NCBI RefSeq assembly: GCF_039535785.1
Contig: NZ_BAAAXV010000008.1
Span: 992,001 to 1,056,000 of the forward strand
Source of the DNA: Nonomuraea helvata
GTDB lineage: Bacteria > Actinomycetota > Actinomycetes > Streptosporangiales > Streptosporangiaceae
DNA: 64,000 nt
Reading direction: 5' to 3'
Of this stretch, positions 42,352 to 51,127 are shown piece by piece (positions within the stretch are counted from its first letter, which is position 1; the number at the start of each line of letters is the position of its first letter). Made by a program: the position numbers and the translations under genes. The notes beneath the pieces are model-generated. The model searched no databases. It saw only the letters and a list, made by a program, of their open reading frames with translations, and had not been told where the DNA came from.

Positions 42352-43976
42352 TCGACCCCGTCACCACCGAGATCATCCGCTGCGCCCTGCTCCAGGCGGC
42401 GGAGGACATGAACACCACCCTCATCCGCAGCTCCTACACCCCCGTCATCTACGAGGCCAAGGACTGCGCGGTCGCGCTGCTCGACCGCGACCACAACGTC
42501 CTGGGCCAGTCGTCCGGCCTGCCGATCTTCCTGGGCAACCTGGAGGTGTGCACCCGCGAGACCGAGCGCCTGTACGGGCGGGAGGTCTGGCAGGAGGGCG
42601 ACGTGTGGGTGCTCAACGACTCCTACATCGGCGGCACCCACCTCAACGACGTCACGGTCTACGGGCCGATCTACGTGGACGGGGAGCTGGCGGGGTTCGC
42701 GGCGTCGCGGGCCCACTGGCTGGACGTCGGCTCCAAGGACCCCGGCGGCTCCATGGACTCGACGTCGATCTTCCAGGAGGGCCTGCGGATGGGCCCGGTG
42801 AAGGCGTACGCGGGCGGCGAGCCCTGCCGTGACCTGCACGAGCTGATCGCCCGCAACGTGCGTTTCCCGCACGCCACGCTCGGCGACCTGCGCGCCCAGG
42901 TGAGCTGCGCCATGACCGGGCAGCGGCGGCTGAAGGAGATCGTCTCCCGGTGGGGCCTGGAGACGGTGCTGGCGGCCCGCGACGAGATCTTCGCCCAGAC
43001 CGAGCGCCTGGAGCGCGCCGCCATCGCGGCCATCCCCGATGGCGTCTACGAGGCGTCCGGCTACCTCGACAACGACGGCATCGACCTGGACACCCCCCTT
43101 CCCGTCAACGTCACGGTCGCGGTGTCGGGCGAGTCGATGCACATCGACCTGACCGACTGCGCCGGCCAGGCCACCGGCCCGGTCAACTGCGGCGCGGCCC
43201 AGGCCGTGGCCGCCGTCCGCGTCGGCTACAAGCTGCTGGTCTCGGGTGACGTGCCGCTCAACGGGGGCTCGTTCCGGCCGCTGTCGGTGGAGACGCGGCC
43301 CGGCTCGATGCTGGCCGCCGAGTCGCCCGCCGCCTGCCAGTACTACTACTCGCACCTGGGGCTCCTCATCGACCTGGTGGTCAAGGCGCTGGCGCCCGTG
43401 CTGCCGGACAAGGTGGCCGCGGCCTCGTACGGGGACTCGATGATCGTGCAGTTCACCGGCACGGACCCGCGTACCGGCAAGCTGTACGTCTCCCAGGAGG
43501 CCACGGTCGGCGGCTGGGGCGCCTGGGAGGGCGGCGACGGCGAGGACTGCCTGATCAACAACGTCAACGGCGCCCTGCGGGACATGCCCATCGAGGTGCT
43601 GGAGACCCTGTTCCCGGTGCGCGTGCGCCGCTACGAGGTTCGCCCGGGCACGGGCGGCGCGGGGCAGTGGCGGGGCGGGAACGGGGCGGTGCGCGAGTAC
43701 GAGTTCTGCGGGGACACGTCGCTGTCGCTGTGGTTCGAGCGCTCGGTCACCCCGGCCTGGGGCCTGGCGGGCGGGGAGCCGGGCGCGCCGCCGCGCGTCA
43801 CCCTCAACCCGGGCACCCCGGAGGCCCGCGAGGTGCTCAAGGTGAACGCCCTGCGGGTCACGGCCGGGGACGTGCTGCGCTGCGAGACGGGCGGGGGCGG
43901 CGGCTACGGCCCCGCCGGGCACCGCTCCCACTCAGCCACGGCCGCCGACCTGGCCCAGGGCATGATCACCTGCTGA
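42348..43976 (+). CDS. hyuB: Hydantoinase/5-oxoprolinase subunit B
   Basis: A 542-residue HyuB-family subunit. Markers are DPVTTEIIRCALLQAAEDM at the N-terminus, TLIRSSYTPVIYEAKDCAVAL, NDSYIGGTHLNDVTV (metal-binding region), HWLDVGSKDPGG, GPVNCGAAQ and the C-terminal GTGGAGQWRGGNGAVREY. The GTG start overlaps the hyuA stop. The last 11 bp overlap the 3' end of the convergent MFS gene. It works as a heteromer with HyuA. Confidence 0.92.
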   Translation: MIDPVTTEIIRCALLQAAEDMNTTLIRSSYTPVIYEAKDCAVALLDRDHNVLGQSSGLPIFLGNLEVCTRETERLYGREVWQEGDVWVLNDSYIGGTHLNDVTVYGPIYVDGELAGFAASRAHWLDVGSKDPGGSMDSTSIFQEGLRMGPVKAYAGGEPCRDLHELIARNVRFPHATLGDLRAQVSCAMTGQRRLKEIVSRWGLETVLAARDEIFAQTERLERAAIAAIPDGVYEASGYLDNDGIDLDTPLPVNVTVAVSGESMHIDLTDCAGQATGPVNCGAAQAVAAVRVGYKLLVSGDVPLNGGSFRPLSVETRPGSMLAAESPAACQYYYSHLGLLIDLVVKALAPVLPDKVAAASYGDSMIVQFTGTDPRTGKLYVSQEATVGGWGAWEGGDGEDCLINNVNGALRDMPIEVLETLFPVRVRRYEVRPGTGGAGQWRGGNGAVREYEFCGDTSLSLWFERSVTPAWGLAGGEPGAPPRVTLNPGTPEAREVLKVNALRVTAGDVLRCETGGGGGYGPAGHRSHSATAADLAQGMITC

Positions 43977-45267
43977 GCCGGTCACCCGCGGTACCGGCGC
44001 TCTCCTCCGGCGCCGGTACGGCCGGGGGACCCTGCCCGCGCAGCCGGTCCATCTCCCGCCATTCGCGGCGCAGCCCGGTCAGGCTCGTGGTGAGCCCGTA
44101 GGCGACCCCGGACACCAGCAGGACGGGCGCCAGGCCGACCGCCGTCACGGCGGCCCCGCCCAGCAGCCCGCCCAGCGGGATGCCGGCCCAGGCCAGTGAG
44201 TCCTTCAGGGCGCTCACCCGGCCCAGCAGGTGGCGGGGCACTCGCTCGTACGAGATCGCGCCCAGGATCGGGTTCAGGAAGCCGCCGGCGAACCCGCACA
44301 CCGCGAACACGGACACCATCGCCCACACCGGCACATCCGTGGCCAGTATGAGGAACTTCGGCGGCCCGGCGAGCAGGAACGCCACGAAGAACACCGGCCT
44401 GCGCCGCATCCGGTGCGCCACCATGGCGGCCACCAGGCTGCCCCCGACCGCGGTCAGCCCCATCACGCTGCTGTTCAGCCCGAGGACGGCGGGGCCGTGA
44501 CCGGACTCCTTCGCCCACACGGGCGCGAGCACCTGGCTGAAGGCCGCGTCCAGCAGGTTCGTGAAGCCGACCATCACGATGATCGCGAGCAGCAGCGGCT
44601 CGCCGCGCAGGAACGCGAAGCCCTGGCCGAACCGCCGCCAGTACCCCTCCTGCTGCTCTCCTGACCCGGGGGCGCGGTGCCCCATGCCGCGCGGCAGGGC
44701 CGCGGCCACGACCGCCGAGCCGAGCGCGAAGCAGACCGCGCTGATGACCAGGCTGGCCAGCGGGCCGAGCAGCGCCACCATCGCACCGCCCAGCCCCGGA
44801 CCCACCGTCGAGGCCAGCCGCTCCGTCACGCCCATCAGCCCGGTGGCCCGCTCCAGCGGCACCCGCCCGCGCTCGGCAGCCTCCGGGACCATGGTCTCCT
44901 TGGCCAGGTCCCCGGGTCCGCGGGCCGCGCCGATCACCGCGACGAGAGCGATGAGCGCGCCCAGCGGCAGCAGGTGGGCCGCGTGCAGCAGGACCACCGC
45001 GGCGGCGGCCGAGGCGCTCACGACGTCGCAGACCCACGAGATCCGGCGTGGTCCGGCCCGGTCGACGAGCGGCCCGGTCAGCGCCTTGACCAGCACGTAC
45101 GGGGCCATCTCCGCGAACGCCACCACCCCCGTCAACGCGGCGCTCCCGGTGCTCGTATACACGAACCAGGGCAGCGCGATGGCCGACACGCGGGTCGCGG
45201 TCATCGACACGGTCATGGCCGCGAGCACCCCGGCCATCGGCCGTAAGGACCGGCGCGGCTCCGTCAC
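43966..45267 (-). CDS. MFS exporter-type transporter
   Basis: A 433-residue, 12-helix major facilitator of the enterobactin-exporter/macrolide-efflux-like group. Features are GPLVDRAGPRR in the 2-3 loop, ERATGLMGVTERLASTVGPGLGG (split over helix 5) and GRVSALKDSLAWAGIPLGGLLGG (split over helix 11). The GTG start overlaps the arsR stop as GTGA, so both are co-transcribed under the ArsR-type repressor. Function as an efflux pump for a toxic compound is inferred from this pairing. Confidence 0.88.
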   Translation of the reverse strand: MTEPRRSLRPMAGVLAAMTVSMTATRVSAIALPWFVYTSTGSAALTGVVAFAEMAPYVLVKALTGPLVDRAGPRRISWVCDVVSASAAAAVVLLHAAHLLPLGALIALVAVIGAARGPGDLAKETMVPEAAERGRVPLERATGLMGVTERLASTVGPGLGGAMVALLGPLASLVISAVCFALGSAVVAAALPRGMGHRAPGSGEQQEGYWRRFGQGFAFLRGEPLLLAIIVMVGFTNLLDAAFSQVLAPVWAKESGHGPAVLGLNSSVMGLTAVGGSLVAAMVAHRMRRRPVFFVAFLLAGPPKFLILATDVPVWAMVSVFAVCGFAGGFLNPILGAISYERVPRHLLGRVSALKDSLAWAGIPLGGLLGGAAVTAVGLAPVLLVSGVAYGLTTSLTGLRREWREMDRLRGQGPPAVPAPEESAGTAGDRLSR

Positions 45268-45848
45268 GACTCCTCCGGATCGTCCAGTTCGGGCAGCACC
45301 TGCGGCATCAGGTAGACCCGGACCGCGTCCGGCGGCGCCTCCTCGCCGTCGCGCCGGTAGCGTGCGACGAGCTCGCTCAGGTCCTCCCGCAGCTGTCCCG
45401 CCTCCTCCAGGGTGAGGCGGAACGCGTAGGAGCTGAGGTCGAGGACGCGCCGCCACGGCTCCGGCATGGTCTGCATCTCGTTGAGCGCCTGCTGCGTGCG
45501 CAGGTTGTAGAGCGCGGCGATGGACTGCATGTACGCCAGCACCGCCTCGGGCTCACGCTCGGACAGCCCGCCCTCGTCGATGAGGCGCGTCGTCCGGTGG
45601 ACCGAGCGCCACCAGCGCTCCCGCGCGTTGCCGCGCTCGGTGTCCTCCTCGACGAACCCGGCGGCGGCGAGCCGGCGCAGGTGATAGCTGGCCGTCCCCG
45701 AGTTCACCCCCAGGCGCTCGGCCAGGCGGGTGGCGGTGGACGGACCGTGCTTGCGCAGCAGGTCCACGAGCTGCACCCGTACGGGATGGGCGAGGGCCCG
45801 CAGGCCCTTGGCGTCGAGGACGACCACGTTCTCAGGGGATGGCGTCAT
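45264..45848 (-). CDS. ArsR-family winged-helix repressor
   Basis: A 194-residue regulator. The N-terminal winged helix has ALAHPVRVQLVDLLRKHGPS, RLAERLGVNSGTASYHLRRLAAAGFV (recognition helix, split) and ERWWRSVHRTT. The C-terminal 110 residues are helical and not metal-binding. This helix-turn-helix-20 type is regularly paired with MFS genes. ATG 45848 is chosen because the longer frame would pass through the operator. It is co-transcribed with the MFS gene. Confidence 0.9.
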   Translation of the reverse strand: MTPSPENVVVLDAKGLRALAHPVRVQLVDLLRKHGPSTATRLAERLGVNSGTASYHLRRLAAAGFVEEDTERGNARERWWRSVHRTTRLIDEGGLSEREPEAVLAYMQSIAALYNLRTQQALNEMQTMPEPWRRVLDLSSYAFRLTLEEAGQLREDLSELVARYRRDGEEAPPDAVRVYLMPQVLPELDDPEES

Positions 45849-45860
45849 GACGGCAAGCCT

Positions 45861-45914
45861 AAACCGCAAACACTTCTTCGCAAACAGTTCTTCGCGAAGA
45901 AGTGTTTGCGGTTT
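45861..45914. promoter_or_regulatory. ArsR operator array: 21-bp inverted repeat with tandem half-sites
   Basis: 45861-45881 and 45894-45914 are perfect 21-bp reverse complements around a 12-bp spacer. The left side also holds two tandem 14-mers, CGCAAACACTTCTT (45866-45879) and CGCAAACAGTTCTT (45880-45893), so three copies of one recognition unit lie within 54 bp. The array ends 13 bp before the arsR start and would occlude its promoter. Confidence 0.7.
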
Positions 45915-46027
45915 TCGCGCCCGAAAAGAGATCAACAACCGCCCGCCGCCCGGACAGAATGATCACCGCGGGGACGCTCGGGGGGTGCCGCGTCTCCGGG
46001 GACATCGTTCTGACGGAAGGACCGACA

Positions 46028-47266
46028 GTGCGTCATTCACCGACCCGCCTGCTCGCCGGCGGCGCCGCTCTCGCCATGGCCGTCACGGGGGCCGCCATCC
46101 TGATGCCGACGGCGCCCGCCGCGGCCTCGAGAGTCGAGGCGGCCTGCGCCAACGCCGCCGCCGACGCCCAGACGCTGCAGGCCGCGATCGACTCCTCCAA
46201 GGAGGGCGACGAGGTCGTCATCAAGGGCCCGTGCCTGATCAACGCCACGATCAGCCTGCCGGACCGGCGTACGTACCGGGGCGACGCCAAGGCCGGGGCG
46301 GTGCTCAGGCAGGCCGACGGCGCCAACCTGCCCGCGGTGCTCGCCTCCGAGGGATGGGTGAAGAACACCGAGTACAGCGGCGACACGATCCGCGTCGAGA
46401 GGCTCACGATCGACGGCAACCGGGACCACAACACCGGCACCGTGGGGCTGCTGCTGCGCTCGTGGAACACCCGCGTGTACGACGTGGACATCTACGGCAC
46501 GCCCTCCGACGGCATCCGCATCAGCAACCCGTCGCAGAACGGCACGCTGCTGAAGAACACCATGGTCAACAGCGTCATCAGCGACGTCTACATCGAGGGC
46601 GCCGCCGAGGCGGGGCTGCGGGTCGTCGACCCCGGCAACTCCGTCACCGACTGGACGCTGCAGCGCTCCTGGATCGGCTTCAGCGGCACGCACGCCATCC
46701 AGAGCGACAACGCGGCCGGTTGGACACTCAGCGACCTGCACCTGTACGCGACGCCGAAGAACGCCATCGACGCCCACCGCTGCTTCGGCACCTCGATCCA
46801 GAACAACTACATCGAGGACTTCGGCGCCGAGAGCACGGCGAACCAGACGTACTACGGCATCCGCTGCGACCTGCAGGGCGAGGCGAACACGACGATCACC
46901 GCCAACCGGATCCACAAGTTCCTGCCGCCGCCGGACGCCCTGGCGACGCTGCGCAAGGAACTGGGCAAGGCCCGGCGGGAGGGCTCGGCGCCGCCGGAGC
47001 GCACGCTGACCACGGCCGGGCCGCTGCCGCCTGACGTGAACTTCGTCTACCTCGCGCTGGACGCGGTCAACTACGGCATCGGCCACGCGGCGATCACCGG
47101 CAACACCATCCTGGGCCACGGCACCAAGCGTGAGACGGGCATCCTGCTCACCAAGGGCGACGGGGCAGGCGAGTCGATGTCCGTCGCCTCCAACGGCAAC
47201 CTGATCGACGGCATCGGGGTGCCCCGCAGGATCGGGCACGGGGTGAAGGTCACCAGGGGCTACTGA
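46028..47266 (+). CDS. Secreted right-handed beta-helix protein (pectate-lyase-like)
   Basis: A 412-residue exported protein. The signal peptide runs to about residue 36 (LLAGGAALAMAVTGAAILM, cleavage near PAAA-SRVEA). The mature part is a right-handed parallel beta-helix with repeated turns such as YSGDTIRVERLTIDGNRDHN, VYDVDIYGTPSDGIRIS, SIQNNYIEDFG and AAITGNTILG. No catalytic polysaccharide-lyase motif was identified, so the activity is open: carbohydrate lyase/hydrolase or adhesion. GTG 46028 has GGAAGGACC upstream. Its stop overlaps the convergent phosphoesterase by 7 bp. Confidence 0.82.
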   Translation: MRHSPTRLLAGGAALAMAVTGAAILMPTAPAAASRVEAACANAAADAQTLQAAIDSSKEGDEVVIKGPCLINATISLPDRRTYRGDAKAGAVLRQADGANLPAVLASEGWVKNTEYSGDTIRVERLTIDGNRDHNTGTVGLLLRSWNTRVYDVDIYGTPSDGIRISNPSQNGTLLKNTMVNSVISDVYIEGAAEAGLRVVDPGNSVTDWTLQRSWIGFSGTHAIQSDNAAGWTLSDLHLYATPKNAIDAHRCFGTSIQNNYIEDFGAESTANQTYYGIRCDLQGEANTTITANRIHKFLPPPDALATLRKELGKARREGSAPPERTLTTAGPLPPDVNFVYLALDAVNYGIGHAAITGNTILGHGTKRETGILLTKGDGAGESMSVASNGNLIDGIGVPRRIGHGVKVTRGY

Positions 47267-48093
47267 AGGACCTCGCGCAGCAGCTTGGGGCCGGCGGGGC
47301 GGCTACGCCACTCCCTCGGGTAGCCGAGCGACACCTCCTCGAAACGCACGCCGTCGTACCAGGTGACGCGGGGGATGTGGAGATGGCCGTAGATCACGGC
47401 GGCGGTCGGGTGGCGCGTGTGCCAGTCTCCGGTGGCCGTCGTGCCGCACCACTGGGCGAACTCCGGGTGGCGCAGGATGTCGGTCGGCTCGCGGACCAGG
47501 GGATAGTGGTTCACGAAGACCAGCGGCACGTCGTCGAGCCCGGCCAGCCGCCGCTCGGTCGCCTCCACCCTGGCCCGGCACCACGCCTCACGGCTCGGGT
47601 ACGGGTCGGGGTGCAGGAGGTACTCGTCGGTGCAGACGATGCCGGTGCTGTGGGCGTACGCGAGCGCGCTCTCCTTGGTGTGGTGGCCGGGCGGTCGGAA
47701 GGTGTAGTCGTAGAGCAGGAAGAGCGGCACGATCCGGACCGGCCCGCCCGCCCCCTCCCACACGGGGTAGTCGTCCTCCGGGGTGAGCACGCCGAGGTCC
47801 CCGCACATGCCGACCAGGTGCTCGTAGCGGGCGGCGCCGCGCAGGTCCGGCGAGTCGTCCGGCGGGGTCCACAGCTCGTGGTTGCCCGGCACCCACACGA
47901 CCCGCTCGAACCGGCCCGCCAGCAGCCCCAGCGCCCAGGCGATGTCCGCCAGCCGCTCGCCGACGTCGCCCGCGACCAGCAGCCAGTCGCCGGGACTGAC
48001 CGGTTTCAGCTCCTCCACGATGGCCCGGTTCTCCGCGTAGCCGACGTGCAGGTCGCTGATGGCCAGCAATCTGCTCCCGCCTTGTCCGGTCAA
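47260..48093 (-). CDS. Calcineurin-like metallophosphoesterase
   Basis: A 277-residue dinuclear-metal phosphoesterase with the complete motif set: ISDLHVGY (Asp/His), LLVAGDVGE (Asp), VPGNHELW (Asn-His), FVNHYPL (His) and IYGHLHIPR (His-x-His). The start is TTG 48093 with AAGGAGGT seven bases upstream, an unusually strong ribosome site before a weak start. Substrates in this family range from nucleotides to phospholipids and cannot be assigned. Confidence 0.88.
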   Translation of the reverse strand: MTGQGGSRLLAISDLHVGYAENRAIVEELKPVSPGDWLLVAGDVGERLADIAWALGLLAGRFERVVWVPGNHELWTPPDDSPDLRGAARYEHLVGMCGDLGVLTPEDDYPVWEGAGGPVRIVPLFLLYDYTFRPPGHHTKESALAYAHSTGIVCTDEYLLHPDPYPSREAWCRARVEATERRLAGLDDVPLVFVNHYPLVREPTDILRHPEFAQWCGTTATGDWHTRHPTAAVIYGHLHIPRVTWYDGVRFEEVSLGYPREWRSRPAGPKLLREVLQ

Positions 48094-48201
48094 CGGGCGT
48101 ACCTCCTTCGCGCGTGACTACGAGCATGCCACGCGGCAGGCGGGCCTCACAGGACGCGGGCGGTGCTCTCGCCGCCGCCGCGGCCCAATACGCTGGCGGA
48201 T

Positions 48202-48822
48202 GTGCCCGCGCCGTACCTCACCCTCGCCACCGTCGTCGAGCACGAGACGGAGGCCAAGCGCTCGCGCTTCATCTGCGCCTTGGCGCCCGCGCGCAGCGTC
48301 GAGGAGGCGGTCGCGTTCATCGGCGAGCGGCGGCGGAAGCATCCCGGCGCGAACCACAACTGCACCGCCTACGTCATCGGCGAGCGGATCCAGAAGGGCG
48401 ACGACGACGGCGAGCCGGGCGGCACCGCGGGCACGCCGATGGTGCAGGCCCTGGTGGGCAGGGGGTTCAGCGACGTGGTCGCCGTGGTGACCCGCTATTT
48501 CGGCGGCACCCTGCTGGGGGCGGGCGGCCTGGTGCGCGCGTACGGCTCCGCCGTGACCGAGACCCTCGACCGGGCCGAACCGGTGCGGATGGTGCCGGCC
48601 AGGCTCGTACGCGTCGCGGTGGCGCACGACCAGGCCGGGCGGGTGGAGAACGACCTGCGGGCCTCCCGCCACCCGGTGCGCGACGTGACGTACGCGGGCG
48701 AGGTCACCTTCGCCGTCGCGGTGGGCGCGGACGAGGTGGCGTCGTTCGCCGACTGGGTGGCCACGCTGACGGCCGGCCGGGCCCGCGTGGACGTGGGCGA
48801 GGAGATCCACGTCCCCGACTGA
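48202..48822 (+). CDS. yigZ: YigZ/IMPACT family protein
   Basis: A 206-residue protein of the UPF0029/IMPACT family. The N-terminal domain has EAKRSRFICALAPARSVEEA, HPGANHNCTAYVIGE, DDDGEPGGTAGTPMVQAL and VTRYFGGTLLGAGGLVRAYGSA, all diagnostic. The C-terminal domain is the EF-G-like DUF1949 fold. The family is linked to translation and stress regulation, with no settled biochemical activity. GTG 48202 is preferred because it matches the usual N-terminus; an upstream ATG at 48163 is possible. Confidence 0.88.
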   Translation: MPAPYLTLATVVEHETEAKRSRFICALAPARSVEEAVAFIGERRRKHPGANHNCTAYVIGERIQKGDDDGEPGGTAGTPMVQALVGRGFSDVVAVVTRYFGGTLLGAGGLVRAYGSAVTETLDRAEPVRMVPARLVRVAVAHDQAGRVENDLRASRHPVRDVTYAGEVTFAVAVGADEVASFADWVATLTAGRARVDVGEEIHVPD

Positions 48823-48840
48823 TCATCCAATGCCGGGAAG

Positions 48841-48936
48841 TTAGGGCTTGCCGATCAACACCCGCACCCTCGGCCGCCGGGACAGGCGGGCGATCAGCTC
48901 GCCGATCTGTGTCTCCCGTCCGGTGAAGTCGGTCAG
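48841..48936 (-). pseudogene. Remnant of an NB-ARC-type regulator
   Basis: A minus-strand stretch reads LTDFTGRETQIGELIARLSR and shortly ends at TAA. DFTGRE-x-x-I-x-x-L is the start of the NB-ARC ATPase domain in AfsR/SARP-type regulators; the P-loop that should follow is gone. It is only 32 codons with no start. Nothing else is recognisable between yigZ and the ABM gene. Confidence 0.45.
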
Positions 48937-48994
48937 TGATGGTCATGTCCCTTTTCTACTATTCGGCGGACCGAGGAACGGTGATGCTTGCCGC

Positions 48995-49291
48995 ATGACC
49001 GTAGTGATCGCCTTGTTGAAGGCCAAGCCCGACTGCGTCGATGAGGTGGAACAGCGCCTGCGTGACCTGCAGCGACGCACCCGTGACGAACCCGGGGCAC
49101 TGGAGTACGCGGTGCACCGGCGGGACAGTGGTGGTTTCCTGCTCTACGAGAGATATGTCGACCAGGCTGCCTGTGACGCCCATTTCGCCGCCCCGTACGT
49201 GACGGAATTCCTCCACGAGACCGAACGGTGGCTGGAAGAAGCCCCGCGGGTCGAGTTCGGTCACGTGCTCGTCTCCTTCCAGCCCGTCTAG
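48995..49291 (+). CDS. ABM-domain protein (antibiotic biosynthesis monooxygenase-like)
   Basis: A 98-residue ferredoxin-like dimeric alpha-beta-barrel protein. It has VVIALLKAKPDCVDEVEQRL at the N-terminus, GALEYAVHRRDSGGFLLYERY in the middle (split over two strands) and HFAAPYVTEFL. Such proteins act as heme-degrading or quinone-forming monooxygenases or have unknown roles. It starts at ATG 48995; a longer frame upstream overlaps the NB-ARC remnant. 16 bp downstream is the truncated aldo/keto reductase. Confidence 0.82.
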   Translation: MTVVIALLKAKPDCVDEVEQRLRDLQRRTRDEPGALEYAVHRRDSGGFLLYERYVDQAACDAHFAAPYVTEFLHETERWLEEAPRVEFGHVLVSFQPV

Positions 49292-49307
49292 CCCGAGGAG
49301 AGTGGAC

Positions 49308-49787
49308 ATGCACGCGAAAGCATTAGGCAGCCAGGGTCTGCGGGTTTCGCCGCTGGGACTCGGTTGCATGGGCCTGACCTTCGGATACGGGCCGGTGGAC
49401 CGGGCGCGGGCGGTGGCGACCGTCGAACGGGCACTGGAACTGGGCGTCACCTTCTTCGACACGTCCGACCACTTCCGGCGCGTCAGCCCCCGTTTCAAGG
49501 GCGAGAACCTGCACCGCAACCGGCAGCTGGTCGAACCCATCCTGACGATCGCTCGCGAACGTGGTGCCACACCGGCACAGGTGGCCCTCGCCTGGATACT
49601 CGCCTCGGTGCCCGAAGCTGTGCCGATCCCCGGCACGACCCGGCCCGGGCGCGTCGAGGAGAACGTCGGCAGCCTGGACGTGACGCTGACCGATTCGGAC
49701 AAGCGCACGCTGGACCAGTCGTTTCCAGCTGGTGCGGCGGCCGGCACGCGATGGCCCTCGGCGATGATGGCGCTACTCGAAGGGTGA
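49308..49787 (+). pseudogene. Aldo/keto reductase with internal deletion
   Basis: A 159-residue in-frame product, about half the normal AKR length. The N-terminal part is normal (LRVSPLGLGCMGLTFGYGP, then LGVTFFDTSDHF), but after residue 56 it jumps to RRVSPRFKGENLHRNRQLVE and GATPAQVALAWILA near the C-terminal end. The missing ~165 residues include the catalytic Tyr, Lys and His, so it cannot be an active reductase. AGGAGAG precedes ATG 49308, so it may still be expressed. It overlaps the convergent AraC gene by 15 bp. Confidence 0.8.
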
Positions 49788-50597
49788 CCCGCCGCGCCGG
49801 CTGAGGCTCGGGTAATAGAAGTGCGGCACCGAGCCCGCGAGGAGCTCGGTCGGCCGGGCTCCGGTAAGCCGCCGCACGTCCTTGATGTAGTGGCTCTGGT
49901 CGTAGTACCCGGCGGAGAGCGCGACTGCGAGATGCGCCTGCGACTCGGACAGCAGCAGTGTGCGGACCACCCGTTGGAACCTGGCCAGTTGCTGGAACTC
50001 CTTGGGTGGCACGCCCACTGTCGTGAGGAACCCGCGCCGCAGGTGCCGGGCACTCAGGCCGACGCCGGGCCCGATCTGGTTCACCCGGGCCGTGGCCGGG
50101 TCGCGGTATATTCGGGCGACCGCGGCGGCGACGCGCCGATCGGGTGGCGCCGCGCTGTCCAGCGTTCGAACCAGGACCGACTCGATTCGAGCCGCCCGCT
50201 CGGCCAGCGTACCGCCGGCCCGCACGGCTGCGACGAGCCGATCGGCTGCCGCGCCGAAGACATCCGCGGCCGCGACGGCCTGGTCGGCGATGACGGTCGT
50301 GGGCACGGGACACAGCGCGGCGAGAGCCCCGGCACGGAGGCGTACGGCGGTGAACGCCACCGGCCCGGCCGCCGCCAGCCGCCAGCGTGTCCGGCGCAGA
50401 CACAGCAGATGGGCCTCGGGCAACCGGTACGGCCCTGACGCCGTGTGCGCCACGATGCCGGCGCCGCGCTGGATCACCAGTTCGGCGCCGGTGCCGGGGA
50501 ACACCGTCGGCAACTCCTCGGCCCGCCCCTCCCAGGACCAGATCCGATCCACATATGGGGCCAAGGCGGCGCTCACCCCCACGAACCGCCTGCGCAC
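49773..50597 (-). CDS. AraC-family regulator
   Basis: A 274-residue regulator. An N-terminal effector domain without clear motif is followed by an AraC DNA-binding domain (about residues 170-260) with VGLSARHLRRGFLTTVGVPP (split helices), PKEFQQLARFQRVVRTLL and SAGYYDQSHYIKDVRRLTG. The N-terminal half resembles DUF6597-type AraC regulators. It converges with the truncated AKR; the intact AKR may once have been its target. Otherwise no partner is evident. Confidence 0.85.
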   Translation of the reverse strand: MRRRFVGVSAALAPYVDRIWSWEGRAEELPTVFPGTGAELVIQRGAGIVAHTASGPYRLPEAHLLCLRRTRWRLAAAGPVAFTAVRLRAGALAALCPVPTTVIADQAVAAADVFGAAADRLVAAVRAGGTLAERAARIESVLVRTLDSAAPPDRRVAAAVARIYRDPATARVNQIGPGVGLSARHLRRGFLTTVGVPPKEFQQLARFQRVVRTLLLSESQAHLAVALSAGYYDQSHYIKDVRRLTGARPTELLAGSVPHFYYPSLSRRGGSPFE

Positions 50598-50938
50598 GAC
50601 GGTCAGGATACGCCCGAGACGATGTCAGGTTGACGGGTCGAGTGGACGGCGGGCCGTCGAGTCCCTCGGCGACGCCCTCGAGCTCGCCCATCGGGTCGTC
50701 GCCTGGGATTCGGCGAGATCCACGGCGGCCCGCGACTTCCGCCGCGCCACCGCCAGTCCGAGGTCCACGTCAACGCGGCCATGAACGTCGACCTCACCAC
50801 GGCGGAGATCTCGGCGCCCCTACCGGATTTCTCAAGGCCGACAACGTCCTGATCCGCCCTAACGCCATCCGGGGCACCATCGAGTCCCAAGTGGACGACC
50901 GCTACCTCACCCTGGGCCCGCTGCCCTAGCATCGATCG
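50598..50938. other. Degraded region upstream of the araC gene
   Basis: No intact gene. Protein-like stretches appear in different plus-strand frames, for example VHVNAAMNVDLTTAEISA, then KADNVLIRPNAIRGTIESQV ending at TAG 50927, which suggests a frameshifted remnant of unknown family. Any promoter of the araC gene should also lie here. Confidence 0.35.
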
Positions 50939-51019
50939 TCACCAGGTGCCGGGCAGCTCGTGCATGCCGTAGACGGCGGCGTCGTCCTTGAACGCGAGCT
51001 CGTCCGGGCCACCACGACC
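50939..51019 (-). pseudogene. C-terminal tail of a cytochrome P450
   Basis: The minus strand encodes PDELAFKDDAAVYGMHELPG followed by TW and a stop at 50939. This is the characteristic last strand pair of bacterial P450s (R/K-x-D-x-x-V-x-G-x-x-x-L-P-x-x-W). The heme Cys region and everything upstream are absent. The next 108 bp up to the MerR gene show nothing else. Confidence 0.5.
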
Positions 51020-51127
51020 GACGGTATCTCCACCCGGGTCGGCGGAACCGCCGTCATCCGAACCTGCTAGGCGACCTCGCCCGTCGTTCGCGGAATGTCC
51101 GAAGTGCTCTGCCAGAGTGACCAGGGC

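Noticed and set aside
45866..45893. CRISPR-like or mobile-element repeat (tandem 14-mers)
   Set aside because: Only two direct copies, embedded in a perfect operator dyad directly before an arsR gene.
50387..50929. A 180-codon plus-strand frame across the araC start
   Set aside because: Two thirds are antisense to the AraC gene; only the last 40 codons look protein-like and they probably belong to a frameshifted relic.
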